NCBI RefSeq assembly: GCF_030400225.1
Contig: NZ_VJYB01000001.1
Location: forward strand, 1-64,000
Length of the DNA stretch: 64,000 nt
Direction of reading: 5' to 3'
From: Lactobacillus sp. UCMA15818
GTDB lineage: Bacteria; Bacillota; Bacilli; Lactobacillales; Lactobacillaceae
Shown piece by piece: positions 35,640 through 45,594 of this stretch (within the stretch, counting starts at the first letter, position 1; each line of letters starts with the position of its first letter). The notes under the pieces are model-generated. The model searched no databases and was not told the origin of the DNA. It saw only the letters and a program-made list of their open reading frames with translations. The position numbers and the translations under genes were made by a program.

Positions 35640-36242
35640 ATGACGGAGAAAAAGTACAGTGCAGGATTAGTTTCACAACGATTTTGGTTTTATGAAACTA
35701 AGCAATATATTGAAATGCTAAATGAAGGTAAAACTGATATAGAGATTAAACAACTTAGTGAGGAAGTAAATATATTTGGAGCACCCAGTGCAAGTCGTGC
35801 AAAAGAGACCTACAGAACAGCACGGCGTCGAATAAATGCTTTAGGAAATGAAATGCAAGGGTTGTTTCCTAAATTAAACCTGGACAATCAAAAAATTACT
35901 ACTTTGATATCAGTTCTTTTGTTAAATGATTTAATGCTGGAATTTATGTTTGAAGTCTATCAAGGTCAACTTCAAAAAGGAATCTTGCAATTGCCATCAA
36001 CTGACTACAAAGCTTTTTTTTCTGAGAAGCAAAGAACCAATATAATTGTTTCCAGATGGAAGCCATATACTTACCATCGTTTGGCAAGTACATATCGAAA
36101 TTTTTTACTTGAATCGGGTTTGATTCGGGAGACTAAAGGTGTTGATATCATAACGCCAAAAGTTTTAGATTCCCATGTTTTAAAATGGTTGCAATCTATT
36201 AATCGCTTAGATATTAGAAAAGCAATAACTGGGGGAGTATAG
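35640..36242 (+). CDS. brxA: BREX protein BrxA (DUF1819)
   Basis: A 200-residue protein, first gene of the type 1 BREX phage-defence operon. It matches the family layout: KYSAGLVSQRFWFYETKQYIEML at the start, helical repeats, and the conserved SRWKPYTYHRLASTYRNFLLESGLIRE in outline near residues 138-165. BrxA is a small helical DNA-binding protein needed for, or contributing to, phage exclusion in known BREX systems. GAAGGAG precedes the ATG. brxB follows after three bases. Confidence 0.9.
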   Translation: MTEKKYSAGLVSQRFWFYETKQYIEMLNEGKTDIEIKQLSEEVNIFGAPSASRAKETYRTARRRINALGNEMQGLFPKLNLDNQKITTLISVLLLNDLMLEFMFEVYQGQLQKGILQLPSTDYKAFFSEKQRTNIIVSRWKPYTYHRLASTYRNFLLESGLIRETKGVDIITPKVLDSHVLKWLQSINRLDIRKAITGGV

Positions 36243-36245
36243 TAA

Positions 36246-36833
36246 ATGAAAAAAACGATAGAAGAGCGGTTCAAGGCCCTTGATCAAACAATTAAGTCAG
36301 AAGACTTTCTAACAAATCGCGGATTGGGAAATGAGGTTGGGTACTATATTTTTGATTACGATCCAAAAGATGAGCTGTTGGTGCGTGAACATGTTGATTA
36401 TTTAGAGAACCAAAATTCGTCAGTAGTCGATGGTTTTACTCTCCAAGTGTTTAATCTTTACAAAATTATGATGGAATTACTAGAGTCAAAAAAATATCTT
36501 AATATTATTTCTCAATGGGAAAAAAAACACGATATTATGTTTGTGGCGACACGCATTAATCGTTTACTTAAGATGGAAGAATTTGATGACAGTGAGATGT
36601 ATTTCACGGATTATATTATGCATCGTGTAGAAAGTAACTCAGTTGTAATTTTGACCGGTATAGGTGAGATATATCCGCTAGTTCGGGCACATTCAATATT
36701 GAATAAAATGCATTTAGTTTACACAAAACGCCCGGTTATAATGATGTATCCGGGGGAATATGACCGTTTGCGCTTAACCATATTAGATACAAATCGTGAC
36801 GCTAATTACTATAGAGCTTTTAGAATTAATTAG
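36246..36833 (+). CDS. brxB: BREX protein BrxB (DUF1788)
   Basis: A 195-residue protein of the DUF1788 family: RFKALDQTIKSEDFLTNRGLGNEVGYYIFDYDP in outline at the N-terminus and a C-terminal VVILTGIGEIYPLVRAHSILNKMH with PVIMMYPGEYD. BrxB is essential for BREX defence in tested systems, with an unknown biochemical role. GGGGGAG lies before the ATG and inside the end of brxA. Second gene of the operon, with brxC 12 bases downstream. Confidence 0.92.
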   Translation: MKKTIEERFKALDQTIKSEDFLTNRGLGNEVGYYIFDYDPKDELLVREHVDYLENQNSSVVDGFTLQVFNLYKIMMELLESKKYLNIISQWEKKHDIMFVATRINRLLKMEEFDDSEMYFTDYIMHRVESNSVVILTGIGEIYPLVRAHSILNKMHLVYTKRPVIMMYPGEYDRLRLTILDTNRDANYYRAFRIN

Positions 36834-36845
36834 GAGAGTAAACAA

Positions 36846-39800
36846 ATGAAAATTAATGATATGTTTTTAAGAAATATCCATCGAGATATTGAAGGTGTTA
36901 TCACTGCTTCGAAAGCAACTGATAGGCAAGTTTACCAGGAGCTAGATGAATACGTTGTTACAAAGGAACTTCAAGGCCATTTTAGAACTTTTTTTGATGC
37001 TTATAAGAAAGGAATTACTGGAAATACAAATAAAATGGGTGTTTGGATTCAAGGATTCTTTGGTTCTGGTAAATCTCATTTTTTAAAAATTCTTTCCTAC
37101 ACTCTTGAGAATAAAGAAATTAATGGGAAAACAGCTTTTGATTTTCTTACTGAAGGTGATGAGCAAACACGAAAAATTAAGGACCCGATGACCATTGCGA
37201 ATATGAATTTAGCTGCTAAAACTCCAACAAATGTCATTCTTTTCAATGTGGAATCAAAACATCAGACAGGTGTTGAAGAAAAGAATAGTTTAGTAAACGT
37301 TTTCTTGAAAGTTTTCAATGATAGTTTGGGATATTCGACTAATCCTAAAGTTGCTGACTTGGAACGACGTTTAGATAAAAAAGGAAAATATGATGAGTTT
37401 AAGGAAAACTTCAAGAAGAAAAATGGAATTGAATGGACTAAAGAGCGACACGAAGTTGATTTTATTCAAGATTCAGTAGTGGACAGCTTGGTTAGTATTG
37501 GATATATGTCTGAGGATGCTGCTAAAACTTGGTTTAACAAATTAGAATCAGACTATATTATTAGTATTGAAGGTTTTGCAAATCTAGTTGAAGAATATCT
37601 TCAATCAAAAGGTAATAATGAACATATTGTATTTTTGGTAGATGAAATCGGACAGTATATTGGTGGAAATAGTGATTTAACGTTGCAGTTGCAGACTATT
37701 GTTGAAGAACTTGGAGACAAGTCTCATGGAAAGGCATGGGTCATTGCTACTAGTCAACAAGCTATTGATAAGATTACTGACATAGCTGGTGCAGCGGCCC
37801 TAGACTTTTCGAAAATTAAAGGTCGTTTTGAAACTACATTATCACTTTCATCTGCTAATGCGGATGAGGTTATTCAAAAACGCATACTTGCCAAAAATAT
37901 TACCGGGCAAAATTATTTGGAAGCAGATTATCCAAATTATGAAAATGATATTAATCAAATATTGATTTTTGAAGATAGTCCAGAGCTGAAACTTTATAAT
38001 AGTGCTAAGAATTATGCAGATGTCTATCCATTTATTCCTTACCAATTTAACTTGTTAGCAAACATCTTAACACAAATTTCAAAACACTCTATTCAAGGAG
38101 CAAATCTTTCCCGAGGAGAACGTTCATTACTTGCGTTTTTCAAAGAAACTGCTGAACGAAATGCCAATAATGATAGTTCAACTTTGGTCTCATTGGATCA
38201 ATTTTATCCGTCACTTGAAAAATGGCTGAATGAAACTGACAATGCAAAGGTAATTAAACAAGCAGAAGAAAATACACGAATAGTACCAGATAAAAATGAT
38301 CATTTCAACATTGCTATTCTAAAAGTCTTATTCATGATTAAATATGTGGATCAAAACATTAAGCCAACTCTTAACAATATAACAAACTTGATGATTTGTC
38401 ATGTGAATGAAGATAAATTAGTTCTTCAAAAAAAAGTTGAAATTGCTTTGAAAATCTTAATTAGTGAAAATTTGATTCGTCAAAACTTAAAAAATTATGT
38501 ATTTCAAACGGATGAGGAACAAGAAGTGACGCGCTTGATTAACAATATTGATTTGAATGAAACGGACATTGAAGATAGGCTCGCTCGAGATATTTTGGAT
38601 GACAAAATTGGACGAAATCAGTTTTCATATAAGAACCCACATGCAGTGGGGAAAATGTTCGAAAATCGCTATAATTTTACGTATAACTTTTATGTGGATG
38701 ATTACGCATATCGTAAGAATAGTAATCCTAATCTAGAAGTTAAGATTATTACACCTGATCATCCCTTATGGAATGATGAAACACAACTTATCTTAGCAAG
38801 TACAAAAAATCAAATGCTGATTAATTTACCTGTTGATCAAGACTTTATGAATCACATCAGGACGTATTTACAAGTTGAAAAATACATCACTACTGCTAAT
38901 ACATCAAGTGCTATTAGGAATTTTGTAGCCGTTAAAACTGAGAAAACTTCCGAAAATCAAGAGTTGATTAATTCAATTAATGTTCAGTTAAATGACTTTT
39001 TAAAACAAGCAACGTTCTACTTTAACAATAACAAATTAGAGGTTTCAGGTTCAGATTTTAAAGCATGCCTCAATGATGCTTTGCAACAAATGGCTAAACT
39101 TGTTTATTACAAAAATGATTTGGTAGATTCAGCAATTTCTGAATCCGATATTAATAGTTTGTTAAAATACAGCGATAGTGAATTGGTTGCTCATGTAGAA
39201 AATCAAAATGTAGTTGATGATGTGAGTCGATATATTTTATTACAGGAAAATAAAAATCTTACAGTGACAATGAAAACATTACGGGATAACTATCTTAATA
39301 ATGCACCATACGGATTTGTTAATGAAGATTTGGAGTGGACAATTGCTCGTCTATTTAAGGAAGGGAGCATTAGTCTCTTCAAAAATGCAATTCCACTAGA
39401 TACTAATTCAGATATAAATGAAATTTCAAAAGCTATATCTGATCGTAAATCGCCAGAAAAAATTCGTGTCAAACTTCGTCAAAAAGCGAATGATGTCCAG
39501 AAAAAAATGGTCCGTAATTTAGGCGAAGAATTATTTAAAAGTCGTAGTATTGTTGACGAAAATAATGATGATACAACACGTCTGCGATTCAATGAAAAGA
39601 CCCAACGAATGATATCTGAGTTAAATAGCTTCAAAGACACATTTGGCCATTATTATCCTCAATCAAGTGAAATAAATGAAGCACTTGGTGTCTTACAACA
39701 AGTCGTAGATGCTCGTGATACGAAATCATTCTTTGAAGTTTTGAAAAATAAAGAAGAAGAATTACTTGATTGGGCAGAGAACTATGAAGATATTCATAAT

Positions 39801-40475
39801 TTCCATACTAGTAATCAAAAACTAATTTGGGATAAGGCAAGAGATTATATTAGCCGCGTAGAAGACAGTACTACCCAAGAACCGACTGATAGAATTAATT
39901 CAATCCTTGCAGGGATGAAAAATATCATGAAACAAGCATCTCCATATCGCGCTATTCCAAAACTAAGCGAATTGAATAGTCAGTATGAGACAGAGTACAT
40001 GAAATTCATGGAATCTAAGTCTAATGATGCTACTGATGAAATAAAGTCAGTTAAACGAGATGTTCTAGAAGATTTAGATAGTCGCGATATTGGTGACAAT
40101 TTTAAAAGTGAAGTAGTTCAAAAATTTGATAATTTAATTCAGTCTTTAGTAGATACACAAACATTAGACCAAATTGTGTTACTCAAAGCTCAAGCTGATA
40201 CATTGCAATATACTTTTACAAAGAAATTCACTGCAGAGGAAAATCGCAGACGTGAGGAAGCCGCTAGAAAAGCTAGAGAATTTAGTAAAATTAGTCAAGA
40301 TCCCCCAATTTCAGCTAAACCAATTAAAAAGGTAAGAAATGTATATATGAAAGACTTGATCAAAACTCGTCAACGAATTAATTCTGAGGCGGATGTGAAT
40401 GCTTTCGTAAATAAATTGAAACAAGAATTACTTTCAGAGTTAAATGATGATAATGAGTTAGATATTCTACTGTAA
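36846..40475 (+). CDS. brxC: BREX ATPase BrxC
   Basis: A 1209-residue P-loop ATPase, the usual size for BrxC. Walker A is GFFGSGKSH at residues 70-78 and Walker B is VFLVDEIG near residues 261-268. The C-terminal third is helical and charged, with coiled-coil character near residues 1120-1150 (ENRRREEAARKAREF). BrxC is part of the complex with PglX, BrxB and PglZ that recognises and blocks phage DNA. No frameshift or truncation. Flanked by brxB and pglX with short gaps. Confidence 0.94.
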   Translation: MKINDMFLRNIHRDIEGVITASKATDRQVYQELDEYVVTKELQGHFRTFFDAYKKGITGNTNKMGVWIQGFFGSGKSHFLKILSYTLENKEINGKTAFDFLTEGDEQTRKIKDPMTIANMNLAAKTPTNVILFNVESKHQTGVEEKNSLVNVFLKVFNDSLGYSTNPKVADLERRLDKKGKYDEFKENFKKKNGIEWTKERHEVDFIQDSVVDSLVSIGYMSEDAAKTWFNKLESDYIISIEGFANLVEEYLQSKGNNEHIVFLVDEIGQYIGGNSDLTLQLQTIVEELGDKSHGKAWVIATSQQAIDKITDIAGAAALDFSKIKGRFETTLSLSSANADEVIQKRILAKNITGQNYLEADYPNYENDINQILIFEDSPELKLYNSAKNYADVYPFIPYQFNLLANILTQISKHSIQGANLSRGERSLLAFFKETAERNANNDSSTLVSLDQFYPSLEKWLNETDNAKVIKQAEENTRIVPDKNDHFNIAILKVLFMIKYVDQNIKPTLNNITNLMICHVNEDKLVLQKKVEIALKILISENLIRQNLKNYVFQTDEEQEVTRLINNIDLNETDIEDRLARDILDDKIGRNQFSYKNPHAVGKMFENRYNFTYNFYVDDYAYRKNSNPNLEVKIITPDHPLWNDETQLILASTKNQMLINLPVDQDFMNHIRTYLQVEKYITTANTSSAIRNFVAVKTEKTSENQELINSINVQLNDFLKQATFYFNNNKLEVSGSDFKACLNDALQQMAKLVYYKNDLVDSAISESDINSLLKYSDSELVAHVENQNVVDDVSRYILLQENKNLTVTMKTLRDNYLNNAPYGFVNEDLEWTIARLFKEGSISLFKNAIPLDTNSDINEISKAISDRKSPEKIRVKLRQKANDVQKKMVRNLGEELFKSRSIVDENNDDTTRLRFNEKTQRMISELNSFKDTFGHYYPQSSEINEALGVLQQVVDARDTKSFFEVLKNKEEELLDWAENYEDIHNFHTSNQKLIWDKARDYISRVEDSTTQEPTDRINSILAGMKNIMKQASPYRAIPKLSELNSQYETEYMKFMESKSNDATDEIKSVKRDVLEDLDSRDIGDNFKSEVVQKFDNLIQSLVDTQTLDQIVLLKAQADTLQYTFTKKFTAEENRRREEAARKAREFSKISQDPPISAKPIKKVRNVYMKDLIKTRQRINSEADVNAFVNKLKQELLSELNDDNELDILL

Positions 40476-40493
40476 CTGATAGGAGCGCTATTA

Positions 40494-43241
40494 ATGGACA
40501 AAAAAGCAATTAAGATTTTTGCCATGGAGTCTCGTGTGAAACTTCGTGAAGGCATTATTAATAAATTAGCTAAGTTAGGTATTACAGAAAATAATATTGG
40601 TGAAATTGTTAAAATTGGAAACGATACTATTGAGGTCTCTTCAAATAATGAACGCTTTACAGGCAAAGATGTCGTCAACCGTGCTAAGTTAATTGAAGCA
40701 CTGGTTAAACGTAAAAAGCAAGTTGATCCAAAAGAAAAGAATCGCGCAGCAATTGCTTTTGACAATTTAGTAGAAGAAGTGGCATATACTTGGTTTAATC
40801 GCTTAATTGCTATGCGTTTTATGGAAATAAATGACTACTTGCCAGGACATCAACGTGTTCTTTCAAGTGAGGTTGATGGGAAAAGAGAACCTGATATCAT
40901 TACAAATCTATTAGATTCACAGTTGTACCAAGAAATGGATACGGCTATGCAGAACCGAGTCATAGAATTAATGTCAGTTAACTCAGCTAATGCGGTAGAT
41001 GAACTTTATCAACTTGTTTTTATCAAACAATGTAATAGTTTGAACCAACAATTACCTGACTTATTTGAACGTATTGATGACTATACCGAACTTTTGTTTA
41101 CAATCTCGTACATAGATAATAACGGTGTACTTGCAAACTTGCTAACAATTCCAGAAGAGAATTTCAATGTGAAAAAAGGTGGGCAAGTAGAAATTATTGG
41201 ATGGATGTACCAATATTATAATACTGAACCCAAAGACAAAGTGTTTGCTCGTGGTCATCGAAAGATTCGTGCAGATGAGATCCCCGCTGCTACACAATTA
41301 TTTACACCGGATTGGATTGTGCGTTATATGGTGGAAAATTCACTTGGTCGTTACTATATTGACCAAAAAATGGCTGATCCTTTGGAAATACGCACCGAGA
41401 AAGAAATTGCAGACGAATTTGGTTGGAAATACTACTTGTCAACTGCTGAACAACCTGAAGATGTGCAGTTACAGATTGTTGCTGAACAAAAGGATAAAAG
41501 TGTTATCGCTTTACAAGAACTAAAACTGATTGATCCAGCAATGGGAAGTGGGCACATTCTTGTGTATGCTTTTGATGTATTCATGCAGCTTTATGTTGCT
41601 GAAGGTTACCGCGAACGTGACGCTGCTGAGTTAATTATACTGAATAATTTATTTGGGTTAGAAATTGACAAACGGGCCTATCAACTAGCTTATTTTGCCT
41701 TGATGATGAAAGGTCGAGAATACAATCGACGAATTCTAAATAAAAAAATGAAGTTGAATTTATATCAATTTATTAATTCTGAAGATATTTCGGTCGAATA
41801 TTTCAAACGTTTAGAAAAACTATCAACTCTTTCACATGCAAAATTTACTGAAAAACTAGACCAACTTAATTCAATTATTGAACAATTTACTCATGCAACA
41901 GAAATTGGTTCAATATTAAATTTTCATAACATAAATAATAAAGAAATTGATGAACTTCATAAGTTTGTTGATGTATTTGATAAATTTTCTGATATGGACA
42001 TTCTTTATCAATTACCTGAAACTCACAAAAAGATTTTGCAAATTTTTGATATTGTTAAAACTATTACCTCGAAATATACGGCGGTAATAACTAATCCACC
42101 ATACTTGAATAAGATGAGTCCCATACTTGATAAATACGTCAAGGATAATTATCCTGATGTAAAAACAGACTTGTTCTCTGTATTTATTAAGATGAATAGT
42201 CAAATGCTTGTTGAAGATGGATATGCTGGTTTTATGACACCGTTTGTCTGGATGTTCATCAAATCTTATGAAAAATTGCGCAACTTCTTGATTACGAATA
42301 AAAGTATCTCTAGTCTGGTTCAAATGGAGTATTCTGCATTTGAGGAAGCGACTGTACCTGTTTGTTGTTTTACAATTAAAAACACAAAAAATGAGCCAGT
42401 TGGAAACTATTTCAAATTGTCGGATTTCCGCGGAGGTATGGAAATCCAAAAAGCGAAAGTTCTTGGGGGAGTTAAGAACCCAGATCTAAGTTATGTTTAT
42501 CAAACAAATCAGAAAAATTTTACAAAGATTCCGGGGAGCCCTATATCGTTTTGGGTAAGCGAAAAGCTTATTCATGATTTCGTTATTGGAACACGAATGG
42601 ATAAAATTGTAACTTCTAAGCAGGGTTTGGCAACTGCGGACAATAACCGTTTCCTACGTGAATGGTGGGAGGTTGACTTGAACCGTATTAAGTTTGATGC
42701 TACCTCCATAGAGGACTCAGTTAAATCAGGAAAAAAATGGTTTCCATACAATAAAGGCGGTTCATTTAGACGTTGGTATGGCAACTATGATTATGTGGTT
42801 AATTGGGAGAATGATGGTCGAGAAATAAAAAATTTCGTTGATGATAAAGGAAAGCAACGAAGCGTGGTGCGAAACCCAAGTTATTACTTCAAAGAAGCGA
42901 TAACTTGGTCGGATGTCACAAGTGGTGATTTTTCAATGAGATTTCGTGAATCTGGAAGTGTTTTTGATTCAACCGGTCATTCAGCTTTTAATAAATTGGC
43001 TGAAAATAAACTTTATTTACTGGGTCTTCTTAACACTCCTGTAGGGAACTATATTTTCAAAATCTTGAACCCTACTATTCACATGCACATAGGTTATGTG
43101 TCATTATTTCCTACGCTCGTCAATCTTAATTGCGAGGATCACATAAATTCTATAGTTAGACAAAACATCGAGATTTGTAAAAAAGATTGGCTAAACAAAG
43201 AGACTGGTTGGAAAGCTTTTGGAAAACATCAATTATTATAA
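40494..43241 (+). CDS. pglX: BREX adenine methyltransferase PglX, active cassette, lacking the fused C-terminal domain
   Basis: A 915-residue N6-adenine methyltransferase that marks host DNA for BREX. Residues 1-338 are invariant N-terminal sequence. Motif I DPAMGSGH is at 347-354 and motif IV NPPY at 534-537, followed by a target-recognition region to the end (...KAFGKHQLL). Typical type 1 PglX is about 1200 residues; the missing part (FIxxYGLQDEL onward) is encoded separately at 46664. Codon 339 onward lies in an invertible segment: a 129-bp inverted repeat matches cassette B and a 28-bp one matches cassette A. A symmetrical terminator follows. Confidence 0.93.
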   Translation: MDKKAIKIFAMESRVKLREGIINKLAKLGITENNIGEIVKIGNDTIEVSSNNERFTGKDVVNRAKLIEALVKRKKQVDPKEKNRAAIAFDNLVEEVAYTWFNRLIAMRFMEINDYLPGHQRVLSSEVDGKREPDIITNLLDSQLYQEMDTAMQNRVIELMSVNSANAVDELYQLVFIKQCNSLNQQLPDLFERIDDYTELLFTISYIDNNGVLANLLTIPEENFNVKKGGQVEIIGWMYQYYNTEPKDKVFARGHRKIRADEIPAATQLFTPDWIVRYMVENSLGRYYIDQKMADPLEIRTEKEIADEFGWKYYLSTAEQPEDVQLQIVAEQKDKSVIALQELKLIDPAMGSGHILVYAFDVFMQLYVAEGYRERDAAELIILNNLFGLEIDKRAYQLAYFALMMKGREYNRRILNKKMKLNLYQFINSEDISVEYFKRLEKLSTLSHAKFTEKLDQLNSIIEQFTHATEIGSILNFHNINNKEIDELHKFVDVFDKFSDMDILYQLPETHKKILQIFDIVKTITSKYTAVITNPPYLNKMSPILDKYVKDNYPDVKTDLFSVFIKMNSQMLVEDGYAGFMTPFVWMFIKSYEKLRNFLITNKSISSLVQMEYSAFEEATVPVCCFTIKNTKNEPVGNYFKLSDFRGGMEIQKAKVLGGVKNPDLSYVYQTNQKNFTKIPGSPISFWVSEKLIHDFVIGTRMDKIVTSKQGLATADNNRFLREWWEVDLNRIKFDATSIEDSVKSGKKWFPYNKGGSFRRWYGNYDYVVNWENDGREIKNFVDDKGKQRSVVRNPSYYFKEAITWSDVTSGDFSMRFRESGSVFDSTGHSAFNKLAENKLYLLGLLNTPVGNYIFKILNPTIHMHIGYVSLFPTLVNLNCEDHINSIVRQNIEICKKDWLNKETGWKAFGKHQLL
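41508..41636 (+). repeat. Inverted repeat arm 1L (inside active pglX)
   Basis: 129 bases, 126 identical to the complement of 45462-45590; mismatches at 41558, 41564 and 41570. The first 50 (41508-41557) and last 66 (41571-41636) bases are perfect. It starts exactly at codon 339 and covers motif I. Likely crossover region for inversion. Confidence 0.9.
42881..42908 (+). repeat. Inverted repeat arm 2L (inside active pglX)
   Basis: 28 bases identical to the complement of 43619-43646 in cassette A, encoding YYFKEAITW in both. Weaker similarity continues upstream (FVDDKGK region). Confidence 0.9.
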
Positions 43242-43244
43242 AAG

Positions 43245-43281
43245 AAAAGGGTAATCCTATTAAATTAGGTTTGCCCTTTTC
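43245..43281. terminator. Symmetrical terminator between pglX and cassette A
   Basis: GAAAAGGG-TAATCCTA pairs with TAGG-TTTGCCCTTTTC, with A-rich sequence before and T-rich after. It lies between the converging stop codons of active pglX (43241) and cassette A (43292), so it would end transcription in either orientation of the segment. Confidence 0.8.
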
Positions 43282-43291
43282 AACTTTCTTA

Positions 43292-43705
43292 CTAAATTAG
43301 TGGATGCTTGTTGAAGTTCCAATGATCATAGATCTGATTCCAATCATTTTTTGTAATTTGAATATTTTCTTTAACTAGTTCAATTATTCTTGGATTATCA
43401 GTATCAAAAATTACCGGTATATTTTGAAAATCACCGACTTGTGAATTAATTGTTGGATTGAGCACCTTTAAAATATTATTGCCAATTGGTGTATTTACCA
43501 TTCCTAACACATAAAAGATATTGATTTCTTTGTTTGAAAATGCTGACATACCAGAAACGTCATGAATACTGCCATATTCTCGAAAACGCACACTTAATCC
43601 ACCAGATGTTATTAATGGCCAAGTTATCGCTTCTTTGAAGTAATAATCGGTATTTTGTGGACGCGACCGAAGTTTTCCCTTATCATCGACGAAAATTTTG
43701 ATTTA
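43292..43705 (-). pseudogene. Silent pglX 3' cassette A (PglX C-terminal target-recognition end)
   Basis: On the minus strand this reads FVDDKGK, then YYFKEAITW, RFREYGSIHDVSG, LGMVNTPIGN, LKVLNPTINSQVGD and ends NFNKHPLI-stop. Each block aligns with the end of the active PglX (RFRESGSVFDSTG, LGLLNTPVGN, FKILNPTIHMHIG, AFGKHQLL-stop). It has no start codon or ribosome binding site of its own. Swapping through the 28-bp repeat gives an in-frame protein of 913 residues. Stored alternative sequence rather than a decayed gene. Confidence 0.85.
43619..43646 (-). repeat. Inverted repeat arm 2R (inside cassette A)
   Basis: Perfect 28-base complement of 42881-42908, in the same reading frame relative to PglX. 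The 710 bases between the two arms include the active 3' end, the symmetrical terminator and cassette A. Confidence 0.9.
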
Positions 43706-43910
43706 TTAAGCATTATCTCTTAAATTTTCATGTAATCATAGTTACTGTAAAGAAAAGGAAAAAATGTCTTGCTAATTATTTCAGACGGTACTGAATTTAA
43801 AAGATATAAAGTAACATATTCAATTTTTTGCTTGAATAGTCTGTCATTATAATTAGAAAAGCTTAAATTCCATTCCTGTATAAATTTATTTATTAAAAAA
43901 AATAACAAAT

Positions 43911-45590
43911 TTATATTAGTGAGTGTTTTTTGAAATCCCAAGAAATTTCAAAGGAGTCCCAATAAAGTCTAGACTCATCAATAAGTTCTTGAACTTTTCC
44001 TGTAATTATGCTCTTATCATCTAAATTCATTACCATTGATGCAACAGTACCTGGTTGGTAGTTCATTGTAGGATTAATCAATTTAAACACCTCATTAGTC
44101 AAGGGAGAGTTTAAAATTCCTAGAATATAATTGGTATCTTTTTTATTTTTAGCAAATATTTTACTACCGGCATTATCAAACAATGAATGAGTAGAATATC
44201 TGCAAGAAAATTTACCAGATGTTAATGCTGACCAAGTAATTCCTTCATCAAAAATATAGTCCAAGTTATAGTTATGACTTCTAACTTTCCCATGGTTATC
44301 TTTAAAAGTCTGTATTGCGAAACCATCAGACTTCCAGTTTACAAGATATTCATTGTTACCGTACCAACGTTTAAAACTTCCACCTTTATCATAAGGAAAC
44401 CAAATTCTTTTAGAATTTATTGCTTCAAGGCGACTATTGGCTGAAAAGTTTGCTTGATTAATATCAATTTCATGCCAAAATCTCAAGAAAGTATCATTAT
44501 CAGCAGTAGCCATGCCAAGTCTGGCATCTCCATATTCTGAAATGGTTTTATTTTTAAACAATTTTAGAAGATTTTCGCTTACCCAATACGAAATTGGTTG
44601 TCCCGGAATTTTAGCAAAGTTATCTTGGAAAGTATAATATAGATAATCTGCTTTATCAGCACCAATAGCCTCTAGTACTTTTGTTTCTTTCAACTTATAA
44701 TTTTTGAAATCAACAAGTCTTAAGTAACTACCAACATAGCTTTTATGTTTAAGTGGTGACATCACAAAAATAGTTGTTTGTACAACTTCACCGCCAATCT
44801 CTTCGAAAGCACGAGTTCCTAAATGAACCATATTAATGATGGTTTGCTGATTAACTTTGAAACGCAATTTTTCAAAACTAGACAGGAACATCCAAGCGTG
44901 TTGTGTAATCATTGTATAATATCCAGACGATTTAATCATTTTTTTCAGTCTTTCAATAAACACACCAAATAGGTCACTTTTGCTGTCTGGATAGACTTTC
45001 TTTACGAAATCTGATAGAACTTTATTCATACCAGAACTACCCATATAAGGTGGATTCGTAATTCCAATATCATATTTCTGTTGTAATAACTCTCCAACAT
45101 TCACCATCTCACTAATTGCAGGATACAAAAGCGATACAGTTCCTTCATTAAGCCCAGCTTTTAGATTATCGAAATTAATGCCTTTGAACTCAATTAACGA
45201 GCCTAAATCAATTGCATCTTTAAAACCATCAATCAATTGTAATAAATCTTGATGTGCTTTTTTTTGATTAGGAAATTTAATATTTAGTAATTGGAGTTCA
45301 GTTTCATTAATACCAAAATTGTCAGATATGGCATAAATATTTGGTTTGATATCCTTAGACAAAATTAGTCTTGAGTATTGACGGCCTTTCATTATCAATG
45401 CAAAGTAAGTTAACTGGAAAGCACGCTTATCAATATCCAGTCCATAGAGATTATTTTGAAGAATTAACTCAGCAGCGTCACGTTCGCGGTAACCTTCAGC
45501 AACATAAAGCTGCATGAATACATCAAATGCATATACAAGGATGTGCCCACTTCCCATTGCTGGATCAATCAGTTTTAGTTCTTGTAAAGC
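43911..45590 (-). pseudogene. Silent pglX 3' cassette B (methyltransferase core plus target-recognition region)
   Basis: 559 codons on the minus strand starting ALQELKLIDPAMGSGH, identical to PglX residues 339-354, with its own NPPY (GITNPPYMGS) and a different downstream half ending SWDFKKHSLI-stop. It lacks the 338-residue N-terminal part and any ribosome binding site before the internal ATG at 45557, so it is unlikely to be made as it stands. Inversion at the 129-bp repeat would join it in frame to the pglX start, giving 897 residues. It lies five bases from the recombinase stop codon. Confidence 0.88.
45462..45590 (-). repeat. Inverted repeat arm 1R (start of cassette B)
   Basis: Complement of 41508-41636 with three mismatches. 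Its outer end (45590) is four bases from the recombinase stop codon (45595-45597). The two arms bound a 4.08-kb segment. Confidence 0.9.
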
Positions 45591-45594
45591 AAAA

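Noticed and set aside
42012-42449. 145-codon open frame on the minus strand inside pglX
   Set aside because: It is antisense to a strongly supported methyltransferase region with motif NPPY, has no ribosome binding site, and its product looks like a reverse-frame shadow.
43911-45557. Cassette B as an independent second methyltransferase gene
   Set aside because: The ATG at 45557 is in the middle of motif I, has no ribosome binding site, and the N-terminal 338 residues are missing. It is better read as a silent cassette.
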